A stretch of DNA of 64,000 bases from an uncultured Collinsella sp. (GCA_958415625.1 CATYZI010000012.1:1-64000), one strand, 5' to 3'; shown: positions 26,351-34,648, counted from the first letter of the stretch. Made by a program: numbers and translations. Notes: generated by a model not told the origin, from the sequence alone.

Positions 26351-26745
26351 GGGAAACCCTTTCGCGTGTTGGCGGCGCGCGACGGCGCTCCGCTACGGTA
26401 CAGTGTTCATCATTGTACCTGTCTGGCGCAAAAAAGGCGCGCTCGCTGCGGCGTTACATGCCTGCAACATGAGCGTAAGGGGGAAGGCCGCACGGGGAAG
26501 AGCCGTCTGGCGCGTGTCCGGCTCGTGTTGGGTTGATTTCCGATCTCAGCCGAACACATTGAGCGGACAGGCCGTTCCCGCAGTCAGTCGAACGCCTCCG
26601 ACGGCTGATTCCGAACTGGAAGCGGAGGGCATCCCCGCCCTTCGGTAGGGGATACCGCTCCGCGGCGCATGCCGCGGGCGGCGCCCCTATCGGACCACCG
26701 TGACCTCAGTTGGGATGGGCCCAGCACTGCCGCGTACTCGGTGAG
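26351..26745. other. 395-base gap with a strong hairpin, no supported gene
   Basis: Region between the ACT gene and the recombinase remnant. It contains a hairpin at 26622-26662 (GCGGAG.GGCATCCCC / GGGGATACC.GCTCCGC, small bulges) without a T-run. Otherwise only weak overlapping ORFs that I do not support. This is where the island boundary should lie. Confidence 0.6.
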
Positions 26746-27471
26746 CTAGAGCCAACTGTTCGTCTTCACGTCGCGTATGGCGATATTTCGGTCGTCCGGC
26801 TCGGTGATGCCGTAGCCGAACGCCTGGAGCGTCTCGATGGACTCCTGGATCCTCTGTTGGAACATGGGACCCGGATCGACCCTCGGCCCGAGGTGCCCGC
26901 GCCAAAGGCACGGCGTGGCGCGCAGCATGTTATGGATTTTGGAGATGGGCTCGATGTCGGCGTAGACGTTGAGCGTCGCCATGGCGTCCTTGTGGCCGAG
27001 GATCGATTGGAGCGCCTTGATATCGCCGCCTTGGCGGATCCACTGCGTTGCGAACGTGTGGCGAAGGCCGTGGAACGTGATCAGCTCGTCGTTGGTGCCC
27101 ATGAGGCCGTTGGTCTCCGAGAACGTCTTGAACGCCCTGCGGATATAGCTTGTCGTCGCGAAGGTCGCGCCCGGCTCCGACAGGATGTAGCAGTCCCCGA
27201 TCTCGACCGCCCCGGTAAGGCCGCGCAAGCGCAGCTTTCCGCAGTCGATCTCGTGGGTCTCCTTCAGGAAGGGGAGTAGGCCGACCGGGTCGATGGGAAT
27301 GGCCCTGGAATCATGGGTCTTGGTGTCCTTGATGAAGGAACCCATCCCCTTCGTGTGCGCCACCGAGTGCCTGACCGAGATCAGGCCCGTCTCGAAATCC
27401 ACGCCGCACCACCTAAGGCCGAAGACCTCGCCGATTCGCATCCCCGTGTTCAGGGCGAGCAAGACCGCCCT
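26746..27471 (-). pseudogene. Tyrosine recombinase (phage-type integrase), N-terminally truncated
   Basis: About 240 residues holding only the catalytic domain: ALNTGMRIGEVFGLRW (box I arginine), FHGLRHTFATQW (HxxR), LGHKDAMATLNVYAD (His and nucleophile Tyr). The N-terminal core-binding and arm-binding domains are missing. Its reading frame runs without shift into the XRE gene upstream (27475-27723), separated only by that gene's TAG at 27472-27474, so a deletion probably joined the two. I treat it as a remnant, although the catalytic residues are intact. It marks the left side of the island. Confidence 0.8.
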
Positions 27472-27723
27472 CTAATCCTCGGCGGACCAATCGAGTCCGA
27501 ACTCTTTTCTGGCATCCTCTTCGCTCATGACTTCGAGAAGGTCTCCAGGTTGGCAACGAAGGGCGAGGCATAGCTGCTCGAGTGTGTTGAAGCGAATGCC
27601 GCGAATATGCCCTTTTTTAATACGGGACAGGTTCACGGGCGTGGTTCCAATCCTTTCGGCAAGTTCGTTCGAGGAAATCTTTCGCTCGGCCATGATCTTG
27701 TCGAGGCGAACAATTACGGGCAT
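27472..27723 (-). CDS. XRE-family helix-turn-helix regulator (YozG-like)
   Basis: 83 residues with a Cro/C1-type HTH from about 5 to 65: RLDKIMAERKISSNELAERIGTTPVNLSRIKKGHI, then TLEQLCLALRCQPGDLLE. Small regulators of this kind are commonly paired with a DUF2975 membrane protein, as here (start 9 bases after the DUF2975 stop). They may control the divergent peptide/ABC genes or their own operon; no operator was proven. The stop codon joins in frame to the recombinase remnant. Confidence 0.9.
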   Translation of the reverse strand: MPVIVRLDKIMAERKISSNELAERIGTTPVNLSRIKKGHIRGIRFNTLEQLCLALRCQPGDLLEVMSEEDARKEFGLDWSAED

Positions 27724-27732
27724 GGCGTTTCC

Positions 27733-28245
27733 TTACGCAATCTCGTCGGAGTCGAGGTACAGCTCTCGGGCGTACAAGAAGAGCTGGGAAAGCATGAACA
27801 GGACGATGCCGAGAACCAGAGAGGTCCAATCGAATGATGAAGCGATCTCTTGGGCGCCGACGGCCCCCTCGCCGCCAAACATCGAAACGGAGGTTTTGAG
27901 TGAGCCGGCGTAGAGGCTGGTGGCAGCTTGAACAACGAAGAGAATGCCGAGCACCTTCAAGCATGTCGCAGACCCTTTCTTGAAGGGGTCTCCGCTCTTG
28001 ATCGTCCACACGAGAACGGCGCTGAGGATGGTCGTAGCGATACCGATGACGGCAGGGACCAATGTCGAGATCGCAAGGGCTGGATACGCGGGGGAGTCTA
28101 CAATCACAGGGTTGTCGAGCACTTCGATTGCTGGCTTTAAGGAGAACGCCACTTGTGCGATGGCGGTGACGCAAAGGGCCGCAGAGGCTATCGCACATGC
28201 GATGCGGAAGGAATGAAGCCGGGGAGTGCGATTGTCGGAACTCAT
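27733..28245 (-). CDS. DUF2975-type membrane protein
   Basis: 170 residues with four predicted membrane segments, roughly 12-34, 56-80, 94-115 and 138-160, in the layout of DUF2975 proteins. The function is unknown. It is the 5' gene of a two-gene unit with the XRE regulator and reads away from the peptide gene at 28366. The pairing suggests a membrane partner that modulates the regulator, but that is inference. Confidence 0.8.
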   Translation of the reverse strand: MSSDNRTPRLHSFRIACAIASAALCVTAIAQVAFSLKPAIEVLDNPVIVDSPAYPALAISTLVPAVIGIATTILSAVLVWTIKSGDPFKKGSATCLKVLGILFVVQAATSLYAGSLKTSVSMFGGEGAVGAQEIASSFDWTSLVLGIVLFMLSQLFLYARELYLDSDEIA

Positions 28246-28365
28246 AATAACCTCCGAAGAATTTAAAAAACTCAGGTTACTTTTTAACAGTTTATGTTAA
28301 ATTGACTTTGCCGGCAAGTAATCACAGTATGCTGCAACCGAAACCCCTCTAGATTGGAGAGGATT
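28246..28365. promoter_or_regulatory. Divergent AT-rich promoter region of the island
   Basis: 120 bases between two divergent transcription units, noticeably richer in A/T than the flanks (AATTTAAAAAACT, TTTTTAACAGTTTATGTTAAATTGA). It includes TTAACAGTTTATGTTAA, a near-palindrome that could be an operator for the XRE protein. Promoters in both directions are expected but not resolvable by eye. Confidence 0.45.
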
Positions 28366-28731
28366 ATGTTCAGTACTGTTAAGTCGTGTAAGCTCTTGGT
28401 TTTCCTCGGCCTCGCTCTTTGTCTGTTGCTGCCGGGAGCCCCCGCTTTTGCGGATACCCCGATGCCTCCTTCCCAGGAGAGCAGCCAGTGTGCCCTCGTT
28501 GAGCCCCTCGGGTATACGGACGACGTCGTCGATACCTACTGGAGCTACAGCTGTCCTCGCGGCGTAAGCGGGCACAGCATCTCGATGTTCAACATCTCTT
28601 ACAAGACGATCTCCTACCGAAATGGCTATCGCCGATCCGCGCATCATAGGGAATCCCGCCTCGCTGCAATGTGTTCCTGTGGTGTTCTTGGCACAACTGA
28701 TAAATGGCAATTTGTCTATAGCACCTACTAG
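28366..28731 (+). CDS. Secreted cysteine-containing small protein, candidate bacteriocin-like peptide
   Basis: 121 residues. A clear Sec signal peptide (MFSTVKSCK, then LLVFLGLALCLLLPG) with a likely cut after APAFA at residue 29. The ~92-residue mature part has four cysteines (42, 63, 103, 105), a Trp-Ser-Tyr site at 59-61, a basic SYRNGYRRSAHHRES stretch and an aromatic end WQFVYSTY. I do not recognise it firmly. Size, signal peptide, Trp/Tyr/His pattern and the transporter genes downstream recall lactococcin-972-type bacteriocins, but the match is weak. ATG 28366 is preceded by GGAG. Confidence 0.7.
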   Translation: MFSTVKSCKLLVFLGLALCLLLPGAPAFADTPMPPSQESSQCALVEPLGYTDDVVDTYWSYSCPRGVSGHSISMFNISYKTISYRNGYRRSAHHRESRLAAMCSCGVLGTTDKWQFVYSTY

Positions 28732-28738
28732 ATGCGAG

Positions 28739-28767
28739 GAGGGGCCGAGCATTTTGTTCGGCCCCTC
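28739..28767 (+). terminator. Hairpin between the peptide gene and its ABC transporter (attenuator-like)
   Basis: Perfect 10-bp GC stem GAGGGGCCGA / TCGGCCCCTC with a 9-base loop, 7 bases after the peptide stop. The following bases (TGTTCC) are only weakly T-rich, so it may be a partial terminator or a stabilising 3' end, giving more peptide mRNA than transporter mRNA. Confidence 0.65.
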
Positions 28768-28797
28768 TGTTCCGACTGGATGAGGTTAAGGTTGGCG

Positions 28798-31020
28798 ATG
28801 AATATGCTCAAAATCTCGAAGGCAATCTTTAGGTCGCTCCTCTCCTCCAGGTCACTCTGTGTTGCCGTTGTTGCGTTGATGGTTCTTTGTGCTTTGCCCG
28901 TCTTCAGGAGCGCGGCTGGCATCGACGGACGGGTTGAATACCTCGAGTCGGGAATAACCCGTGTTGAGCAGGAATTGTCAGCATCCTATGCGGATGCGCT
29001 TGTGAATGCGGGGGAGGAGGGCGTCTATACCTCTTCATCAAGCATGCCCGCGCTTCTGTACCCTCTTGCCGCGGGGCGTCTTGTCTTGGCGCCGCTCTCT
29101 CCTCTGCTTCCGTTTCTGCAGGTATCGGATGGAGCGTACTCCTTTTATGACGGATCGAAGGAGTACTTGCTATGGGCCGCAACGGCCGTTGCCGTCTCGT
29201 TCCTTGCCGCGCGTCTTAACAAACGTGAAAAACTCATCATCCAGGCACCGATGGGTGAGCTGGGCAGGCTTGTTGCATCGAGCGTATGGGCGAGTGTTTT
29301 TGCGATGCTTGCCGTCTTCGCCGTCAATCTTCCAGGGATAATCGCCGCACTTGTGAAGAATGGCCCGGGCTCGCTGTTTTATCCGATAGGCTACGTTCAA
29401 TATGCGACTCCGGTTATCAAACCGGCTTGGCTGGTGTTCGCACAGACGGCCATCTTGCAATTCTTGGTGGCGGCGTTCATCTCGCTCGTCGTTCACCTTG
29501 CCGTGAAGATTGCCAATAACCCTACGCTTGGAATCGTGTTCGTATGTGCCCTGATGGGGGCGACGATGGTTCCCGGGTATTACGGAAGATCCATCGCTTT
29601 ACGTGAGTTCGCCCTGTTGAATCCCCTTACGTATGCGAACACTGAGTTGACCGTCGGCGCCTATAGCCCGTACCCGACAACGCAGATAGTGAATCTGCCT
29701 GGACTTTGCTTCGAGCGTGGCGCGATTACCCTCGTATGCGCAATCGGGATCGAGGTGCTGGCAATTAGCCTGCTTTGCGTTGCTGGAAAGAGCGGCTGCG
29801 CGCCCCCGATGTCCCCGATTTGTCTTGAGAGAGGTTCCTTCACCGCATCGAGAACGACAGCCCGTTCGAGCGCTTGTGCCTCCGCCGTTGCATACGTAAG
29901 AACGATGGGGAAGCTGCTCCTGCATTCTCCTGCCCTCGCCGTATGCGCGATTGCAATGTCGACGGCGATGCTGGCCCCGGCTCTGGTCGAGGTGTTTCCT
30001 GACGCTGGTGACGTTTCCGCTGTTCGGTATAGGGATGGGGAGCTCCGTTCAATAGATCGGTATCTAGAGCAGGACGCTGCGAATATAGACGTCGAGGGCA
30101 AAGCGGCCCTGGAAGGCATGCGAGATGCTCTTTCGGGTTTCGTATACGCGCCCACGCCTGCGGAGGGGTTTCGAAGCCTTGCGACGTACGAGCGCGCTCG
30201 AGGCGAGCTGGGCGCGGCAGATGCGACCCTCCTGCAATCGATCGGAATCGAGCCGGAGACTCCTTCTCGTGCGGAGGCGCGCGCCCTTCTGCTCGAGTCG
30301 ATCGCGAGCTTGCCGGACCCCAAGGTTTACGAGTTAAGTGCGAAGATGCCCCCATTAATCCTCCTTTCCTATCTCCAGGCAGCGCTTCCTTCCTTGTTTT
30401 GGCTGTTGCCCGTGGTTGTCACATCGCTTGCGTGCACCTACCTGCGGTGCCGTTCCCTTCTGGTTTTCCAAGTCCCCGCAACAGCGCATGTGCGTTTTCT
30501 GACGGCTGTTGCGCTGGCTCTCCTGCTTGGCTTGGTGCTGCTTTTGGTGTCGATGGTTCCCGCTGCGGTTGTGTCCTTGATTAAGAACGGTGCGGGTGGA
30601 TCGGAGTATCCCGTCGCTCTCATTCGGGCGGGAGCTTCGACAACGTCCATGGTGGGGGAGGCGGTGTTGTGCAGTATTCCGTTGCTGGTCATGGCATACG
30701 GCGTGATTTCCGTCGTCGCTGCGTTGACAGCAGCGATTAGCCGCAACCCCGTTGTCACCGGAGTGGTTTGCGCGGTTCTCCTGGTGTTGGGTTCGTTGAG
30801 CGCTCATGTTGAAAGCGCGGGCATGGGCGTCGCGCTGCTGGCTCCATTCGCCTCGTTTGATCCCGCTTCCCAGGTGGGGACGATTGGGTTCCTTGGGCGA
30901 GGGACGAACGCGATGCCTTTTGGAGAGGTCGTCGGCGCATCGGGCGCTCTGCTGGTGGTCTTGGGCGCCGTATCTCCGTTGATGGTGCGCCTGAGTGTTC
31001 CAAAGATCGAAAGGGGATGA
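28798..31020 (+). CDS. ABC-2-type permease with an internally duplicated membrane domain
   Basis: 740 residues from ATG 28798 (AAGG upstream); ATG 28780 is possible, and the in-frame ATG at 28732 is unlikely because a hairpin lies between. Two homologous halves, each with an N-terminal anchor, an outer segment and a bundle of membrane helices. The halves share a motif: PGIIAALVKNG.G...YPIG near 180-195 and PAAVVSLIKNG.G...YPVA near 590-605. Both domains are on one chain, so it should pair with two copies of the ATPase at 31026. The substrate is unknown; self-immunity or peptide export is inferred from context. Confidence 0.75.
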   Translation: MNMLKISKAIFRSLLSSRSLCVAVVALMVLCALPVFRSAAGIDGRVEYLESGITRVEQELSASYADALVNAGEEGVYTSSSSMPALLYPLAAGRLVLAPLSPLLPFLQVSDGAYSFYDGSKEYLLWAATAVAVSFLAARLNKREKLIIQAPMGELGRLVASSVWASVFAMLAVFAVNLPGIIAALVKNGPGSLFYPIGYVQYATPVIKPAWLVFAQTAILQFLVAAFISLVVHLAVKIANNPTLGIVFVCALMGATMVPGYYGRSIALREFALLNPLTYANTELTVGAYSPYPTTQIVNLPGLCFERGAITLVCAIGIEVLAISLLCVAGKSGCAPPMSPICLERGSFTASRTTARSSACASAVAYVRTMGKLLLHSPALAVCAIAMSTAMLAPALVEVFPDAGDVSAVRYRDGELRSIDRYLEQDAANIDVEGKAALEGMRDALSGFVYAPTPAEGFRSLATYERARGELGAADATLLQSIGIEPETPSRAEARALLLESIASLPDPKVYELSAKMPPLILLSYLQAALPSLFWLLPVVVTSLACTYLRCRSLLVFQVPATAHVRFLTAVALALLLGLVLLLVSMVPAAVVSLIKNGAGGSEYPVALIRAGASTTSMVGEAVLCSIPLLVMAYGVISVVAALTAAISRNPVVTGVVCAVLLVLGSLSAHVESAGMGVALLAPFASFDPASQVGTIGFLGRGTNAMPFGEVVGASGALLVVLGAVSPLMVRLSVPKIERG

Positions 31021-31025
31021 TCTCG

Positions 31026-31766
31026 ATGATTGACCTTCAAACGCTGACGATCTCTTATGGAAAGAAGGTGCTCGTAGATTCGGTGAACGCTGAGTTTGCC
31101 CCGGGTACGGTCTACGGTCTCGTCGCTCCGAACGGGCATGGAAAGACGACGTTGCTGCGTGCGATGGCAGGTTTGCCGGGTCCTCGCGTGGACGGGAGCA
31201 TCGTTCTGGATGAGGTGCAGGGTACGGGTGCGAGAGAGGTCCGTTCTATGATCTTCTATGCACCTGGTGAGGGGACGCTGCTGTATCCCGGATTGCGTGC
31301 GGAAGATCACCTCAAGATGGTTTGCGATATGTGGCCGCACGCTCGCGATATCGAAGAGATAGTGGAACAAACGCAGATAGGCGAGTTCGCGAAGATGAGG
31401 ATCCGCACTCTGAGCCAGGGCATGAAGCAGCAGCTTACCCTGGCGATTGCGTATGCGACGGGCGCGCGGTACCTTCTATTAGATGAGCCCATGAACGCGC
31501 TCGACCCCAGCAGGGTGGACTTGCATTCCGAGATTCTCAGGAAGCTGGCCGATTCTGGTACGTGCATCATCATGTCATCCCACATCTTGGATTCGGTCGA
31601 TAGGCTGTGCGATGAGATTCTGTTTTTGAAGGATGGGAGGCTCATTAGAAGCATTCCGCAAGATGATGCTGCGCCGAAGTCTCCTGGATCCCATTTCGCA
31701 AAGCCTGCCGGACGCGCCGAGGGTGCGCTAAGCACGTATCGGCGACTCTACGAAAAGGGCGGGTAG
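31026..31766 (+). CDS. ABC transporter ATP-binding protein
   Basis: 246 residues. Walker A is APNGHGKTT (Ala for the usual first Gly) near residue 37, the signature is LSQGMKQQ, Walker B is YLLLDEPMNALDP and the switch histidine is in MSSHILD. The sequence is of the DrrA/BcrA (ABC-2) type, not the MacB type. ATG 31026 lies 9 bases after AAGGGG; ATG 31017 would overlap the permease stop as ATGA. Both choices couple it tightly to the permease at 28798. Confidence 0.88.
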   Translation: MIDLQTLTISYGKKVLVDSVNAEFAPGTVYGLVAPNGHGKTTLLRAMAGLPGPRVDGSIVLDEVQGTGAREVRSMIFYAPGEGTLLYPGLRAEDHLKMVCDMWPHARDIEEIVEQTQIGEFAKMRIRTLSQGMKQQLTLAIAYATGARYLLLDEPMNALDPSRVDLHSEILRKLADSGTCIIMSSHILDSVDRLCDEILFLKDGRLIRSIPQDDAAPKSPGSHFAKPAGRAEGALSTYRRLYEKGG

Positions 31767-31919
31767 AAATGCAAGTTAAAAATCTATGTGGTCAATATGA
31801 TGCCGTTGAACCCGCGTATCGATACCGCTCAGCCATTCGCCTCGCCCCCATCGCACGCATCTTCATTCGGTCTGTTACTTTTAATCTAACGATTCTTTGA
31901 GGAATGCAGGTGCTTCTGA

Positions 31920-33728
31920 ATGTACTGTCGACTTCTTCTCAAACTAATCCTAAGAGACAAGGCCGTATGGATTTCCACGCTCGTTCTTGCTGCAGCCTTT
32001 TCCGTCCCCATTGCGTTCAATTCACCCATCTACGGCCCCTTCTTTATGAAGCAGGGCATGCAGGGCTTTGTCGACGCATTCAATACGCGCGCGCCCCAGG
32101 CCAGCGGCACAGACCTATCGCCAGAGCAGCAAGATGACGCTGAGCTTGCAAGATACGCGAACGCCGCCCTCGCCGCTCAAACCGACGCCGCCTTTCTCGA
32201 CTCTGCCGAGAGCTACTACGCGCTCATGGACGAGGGCTTCCAATCCGGGTCCATCGTGGGGGACCAGGAGACCAATGACGCAGAGCTCGCATATTGCCGC
32301 GCTCTGAGCAGCTCCGGCATCGCGGATATCCCGGCCTCCGCAAACGACCTGCCGTTCCTCTCCTTCCTGCCCTACGCCATTGCCCAGGCGCCGTCCTTCC
32401 TTCCCTTCATCCCCTTCCTTCTCTCGTCGATACTCGTGCTCGGCGCCACAAGGCCCGGGACCCTGGCGGCAAAGGCGCCCGTGCCCAAATTCCGGCGCCT
32501 TATCCAAACCGTGTTTTCGATAATTGGCGCGGGGACCGCGATGCTCCTCGCCGGCCTTGCGCCCGGGAGTATTTACGCCTTGGCCCTAAACGGCTTCGGG
32601 CAGATCGGGTACCCGATCGCCTTCTTCCATAACGGCGCGCTCACTACCACGACCGCGGGAGACGTCTTCACGACCATACTTCTCGCGCTGCTCGCGGGTG
32701 GAACCTTGATATCCGTTTGTTCCGTCGTCCTATCGACCGCAACGAGGCGCGTCTTCGCGGGCCCCCTTACCTCCGCGTTGCTTGTCGCGGCCCCGGCATT
32801 CCCGTTATTGTCCGATTCGGCACTGGGGCATAATGCCGCGCTCGAGCTCCTGCCGCTGGCCGTGTTCTCGCCTATCGAGGCAACGGGTTACGTAGGATGC
32901 TTCCCAACAGAATTCATTGACTCCGGTTCAAGCGGTGCATCGATGCTTGCCGTGGCCCTGATATACGTCGCGGTCTTTTTTGCGGTCGGCGCCGTTGCGA
33001 CACGTTCGCCCAAACAGTCTGAACCCGCGAAAAAGCGCCATGGGCTCGAGCTTCTGGACGTGAGCGTGGGATACGGAAGCACGACGATACTTTCAATCGG
33101 ATCGCTTTTCTTGAGCCCGGGAACGGCGGCGGGCCTCATTGCTCCCAACGGCTCGGGGAAAACCACCTTTCTTGAAGCGCTGTCGGGCCAATTTCCCACC
33201 CGTATCCACTCGGGAAGCCTGGTGGCAGACGGAATCAGCCAACGTCAATCAGCCGAATTTGCAGAACTCGTCTACCTGAGCTCTTCAGGCGGCACGGATC
33301 TTTACCCCACGCTATCAGCCCTCGAGCACCTTGCTTTCGTTAGGGATGCGTGGAAATCGGCCGCCGACATCGACTCGCTCTGCAGCTCCCTCGGAATCTC
33401 CCCATATCTCGACAAGCCGGCCCGTAAACTCTCGACGGGAATGAAGCAGCAGGTAAAGCTTGCCATGGCGATAGCGACCGATTGCCCGTACCTCATCCTC
33501 GATGAACCGCTGAACGGCCTCGATCCGGGAAAGCGGAAAACCTCCTGCGACGCGATGCGCAGCGAGGTGGCGCGGGGACGCAGCGTGCTCATTTCAAGCC
33601 ATCTGCTCGACGACCTGGCAGACCTCACCGACTCGTTCTACTTCATCGAGGCCGGCACGCTCGTGGAAAAGATCAAGTCGTCCTCGCAGACGCTCAAGCA
33701 GGAATACCTCGATACATACGAAGGATGA
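31920..33728 (+). CDS. ABC-2-type permease fused to an ATPase (half-transporter)
   Basis: 602 residues. Membrane part about 1-350: an anchor near 15-35, an outer acidic segment (about 40-145), then helices with PGSIYALALNG.G..GYPI near 215-230, the same motif as in the two halves of the 28798 permease. ATPase part about 375-595: APNGSGKTT (near 407), LSTGMKQQVKL, YLILDEPLNGLDP, ISSHLLDD. It would function as a homodimer, or with the upstream system. It starts 153 bases after the previous gene, a gap holding nothing I recognise. Substrate unknown. Confidence 0.82.
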   Translation: MYCRLLLKLILRDKAVWISTLVLAAAFSVPIAFNSPIYGPFFMKQGMQGFVDAFNTRAPQASGTDLSPEQQDDAELARYANAALAAQTDAAFLDSAESYYALMDEGFQSGSIVGDQETNDAELAYCRALSSSGIADIPASANDLPFLSFLPYAIAQAPSFLPFIPFLLSSILVLGATRPGTLAAKAPVPKFRRLIQTVFSIIGAGTAMLLAGLAPGSIYALALNGFGQIGYPIAFFHNGALTTTTAGDVFTTILLALLAGGTLISVCSVVLSTATRRVFAGPLTSALLVAAPAFPLLSDSALGHNAALELLPLAVFSPIEATGYVGCFPTEFIDSGSSGASMLAVALIYVAVFFAVGAVATRSPKQSEPAKKRHGLELLDVSVGYGSTTILSIGSLFLSPGTAAGLIAPNGSGKTTFLEALSGQFPTRIHSGSLVADGISQRQSAEFAELVYLSSSGGTDLYPTLSALEHLAFVRDAWKSAADIDSLCSSLGISPYLDKPARKLSTGMKQQVKLAMAIATDCPYLILDEPLNGLDPGKRKTSCDAMRSEVARGRSVLISSHLLDDLADLTDSFYFIEAGTLVEKIKSSSQTLKQEYLDTYEG

Positions 33729-33802
33729 ATGTGGGGGAGTGTTCGGATGATAGTTGATATTCAAGGGCCAGCTCGTGTCGTGCCGAAAAGACCGTGAACC
33801 TT

Positions 33803-33831
33803 TTGTGGGACATGCGGCGCCGTGGTACCAT
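33803..33831 (+). promoter_or_regulatory. Promoter of rpmE
   Basis: TTGTGG (33803-33808), a 17-base spacer and TACCAT (33826-33831). The spacing is optimal and it directly precedes the two-hairpin leader. Confidence 0.6.
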
Positions 33832-33844
33832 AGCCGAGTTTGTT

Positions 33845-33893
33845 GTCTTGGTCGGAAACCAAGACGCCTTATGCGCTGATCGGTAACCAGCGC
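33845..33893 (+). promoter_or_regulatory. Two-hairpin leader of rpmE, candidate L31 autoregulatory RNA
   Basis: Hairpin 1 (33845-33865) is GTCTTGGT-CGGAA-ACCAAGAC. Hairpin 2 (33873-33893) is GCGCTG...CAGCGC. The tops are near copies: TGGTCGGAAACCA and TGATCGGTAACCA. A repeated hairpin with a shared loop just before an r-protein start fits a protein-binding leader. L31 leaders are known in several bacterial groups; whether this is one of those classes needs a covariance-model search. Confidence 0.6.
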
Positions 33894-33915
33894 CTGACCA
33901 ATAAGGAGTCCTACC

Positions 33916-34341
33916 ATGAAGCAGGGTATCCATCCCCAGTATGTCGAGTGCACGGTGACGTGCTCCTGCGGCAACACCTTCAAGACGCACGCTACCGTGT
34001 CCGAGATGAAGGTCGAGCTTTGCAACGAGTGCCACCCGTTCTACACCGGCCAGCAGAAGTTCGTCGACACCGGTGGACGCGTCCAGCGCTTCGCCGACAA
34101 GTTCGGTGGCGCCGCTGCCGCCCAGCTCAAGAAGGCTGAGGAGGCCAAGGCTGCCAAGGCCGCCAAGGCTGCTGAGGCCGAGGCCGCTCGCAAGGCCGCC
34201 GCTGAGGCTAAGGCTGCCGAGAAGGCCAAGCGTGCTGCTAAGTTTGCCGAGGAGGCTGCCAAGCAGGCCGCCGAGGCTCCCGCAGAGGCTCCCGTCGAGG
34301 AGGCCGCTGCCGAGGCCGAGACCACCGAGGCTGCTGAGTAA
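33916..34341 (+). CDS. rpmE: 50S ribosomal protein L31 with a long Ala/Lys/Glu-rich extension
   Basis: 141 residues, about twice the usual length. The first ~68 are a zinc-type L31: [20 protein letters not shown], later [22 protein letters not shown], with Cys for zinc. The other ~72 residues are an Ala/Lys/Glu-rich run, basic at first and acidic at the end, likely a long helix. L31 bridges the subunits at the central protuberance. The ATG follows AAGGAG. L17 has a similar, shorter tail. Confidence 0.96.
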   Translation: MKQGIHPQYVECTVTCSCGNTFKTHATVSEMKVELCNECHPFYTGQQKFVDTGGRVQRFADKFGGAAAAQLKKAEEAKAAKAAKAAEAEAARKAAAEAKAAEKAKRAAKFAEEAAKQAAEAPAEAPVEEAAAEAETTEAAE

Positions 34342-34377
34342 ATAGCTCGCCGCGGAATCACTCGCATTCATGGCATG

Positions 34378-34419
34378 AGGGCCGTGCATCCATTTGGGTG
34401 CGCGGCCCTTTTCTTTTTA
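34378..34419 (+). terminator. Terminator of rpmE
   Basis: AGGGCCGTGCATCC pairs with GGGTGCGCGGCCCTT across an ATTT loop, then a long T-rich run. The GCATCC-TTT-GGGTGCGC core is nearly the same as in the hairpin at 38731-38757. Confidence 0.88.
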
Positions 34420-34648
34420 TTGGTGCAAGCTAACCTGTCCCCGTGGCACCAAATGGCAGAGAGACGGCGTTTGCTCAGATAAAACCTGCCAAAATAAACC
34501 CGTTCCATTGCGGCAGGTTGGTCATAGTTATTACGTGGCGGTCGAGCTCGACCGTATAGGCCGCGCCTTGTTTGGCTAAAGTACAATCATCTGTGTTTAA
34601 CTCGCCCGCAGCTGCACGGCGTGGGCGATGGCCAAAAAGGAAAACCAC
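34420..34648. other. Region upstream of secA with a degenerate repeat
   Basis: No gene seen. Bases 34491-34518 form a hairpin CCTGCC...GGCAGG enclosing AAAATAAACCCGTTCC. A related string (AAAACCTATCAAAATAAACCTGTCCC) lies at 46684-46709. TACAAT at 34582-34587 may be the secA -10 box, but no matching -35 is evident. Confidence 0.45.

Noticed and set aside
28732..28797. Upstream ATG for the island permease at 28732
   Set aside because: It would translate the GC hairpin at 28739-28767 and has no ribosome binding site; the membrane anchor starts after 28798.
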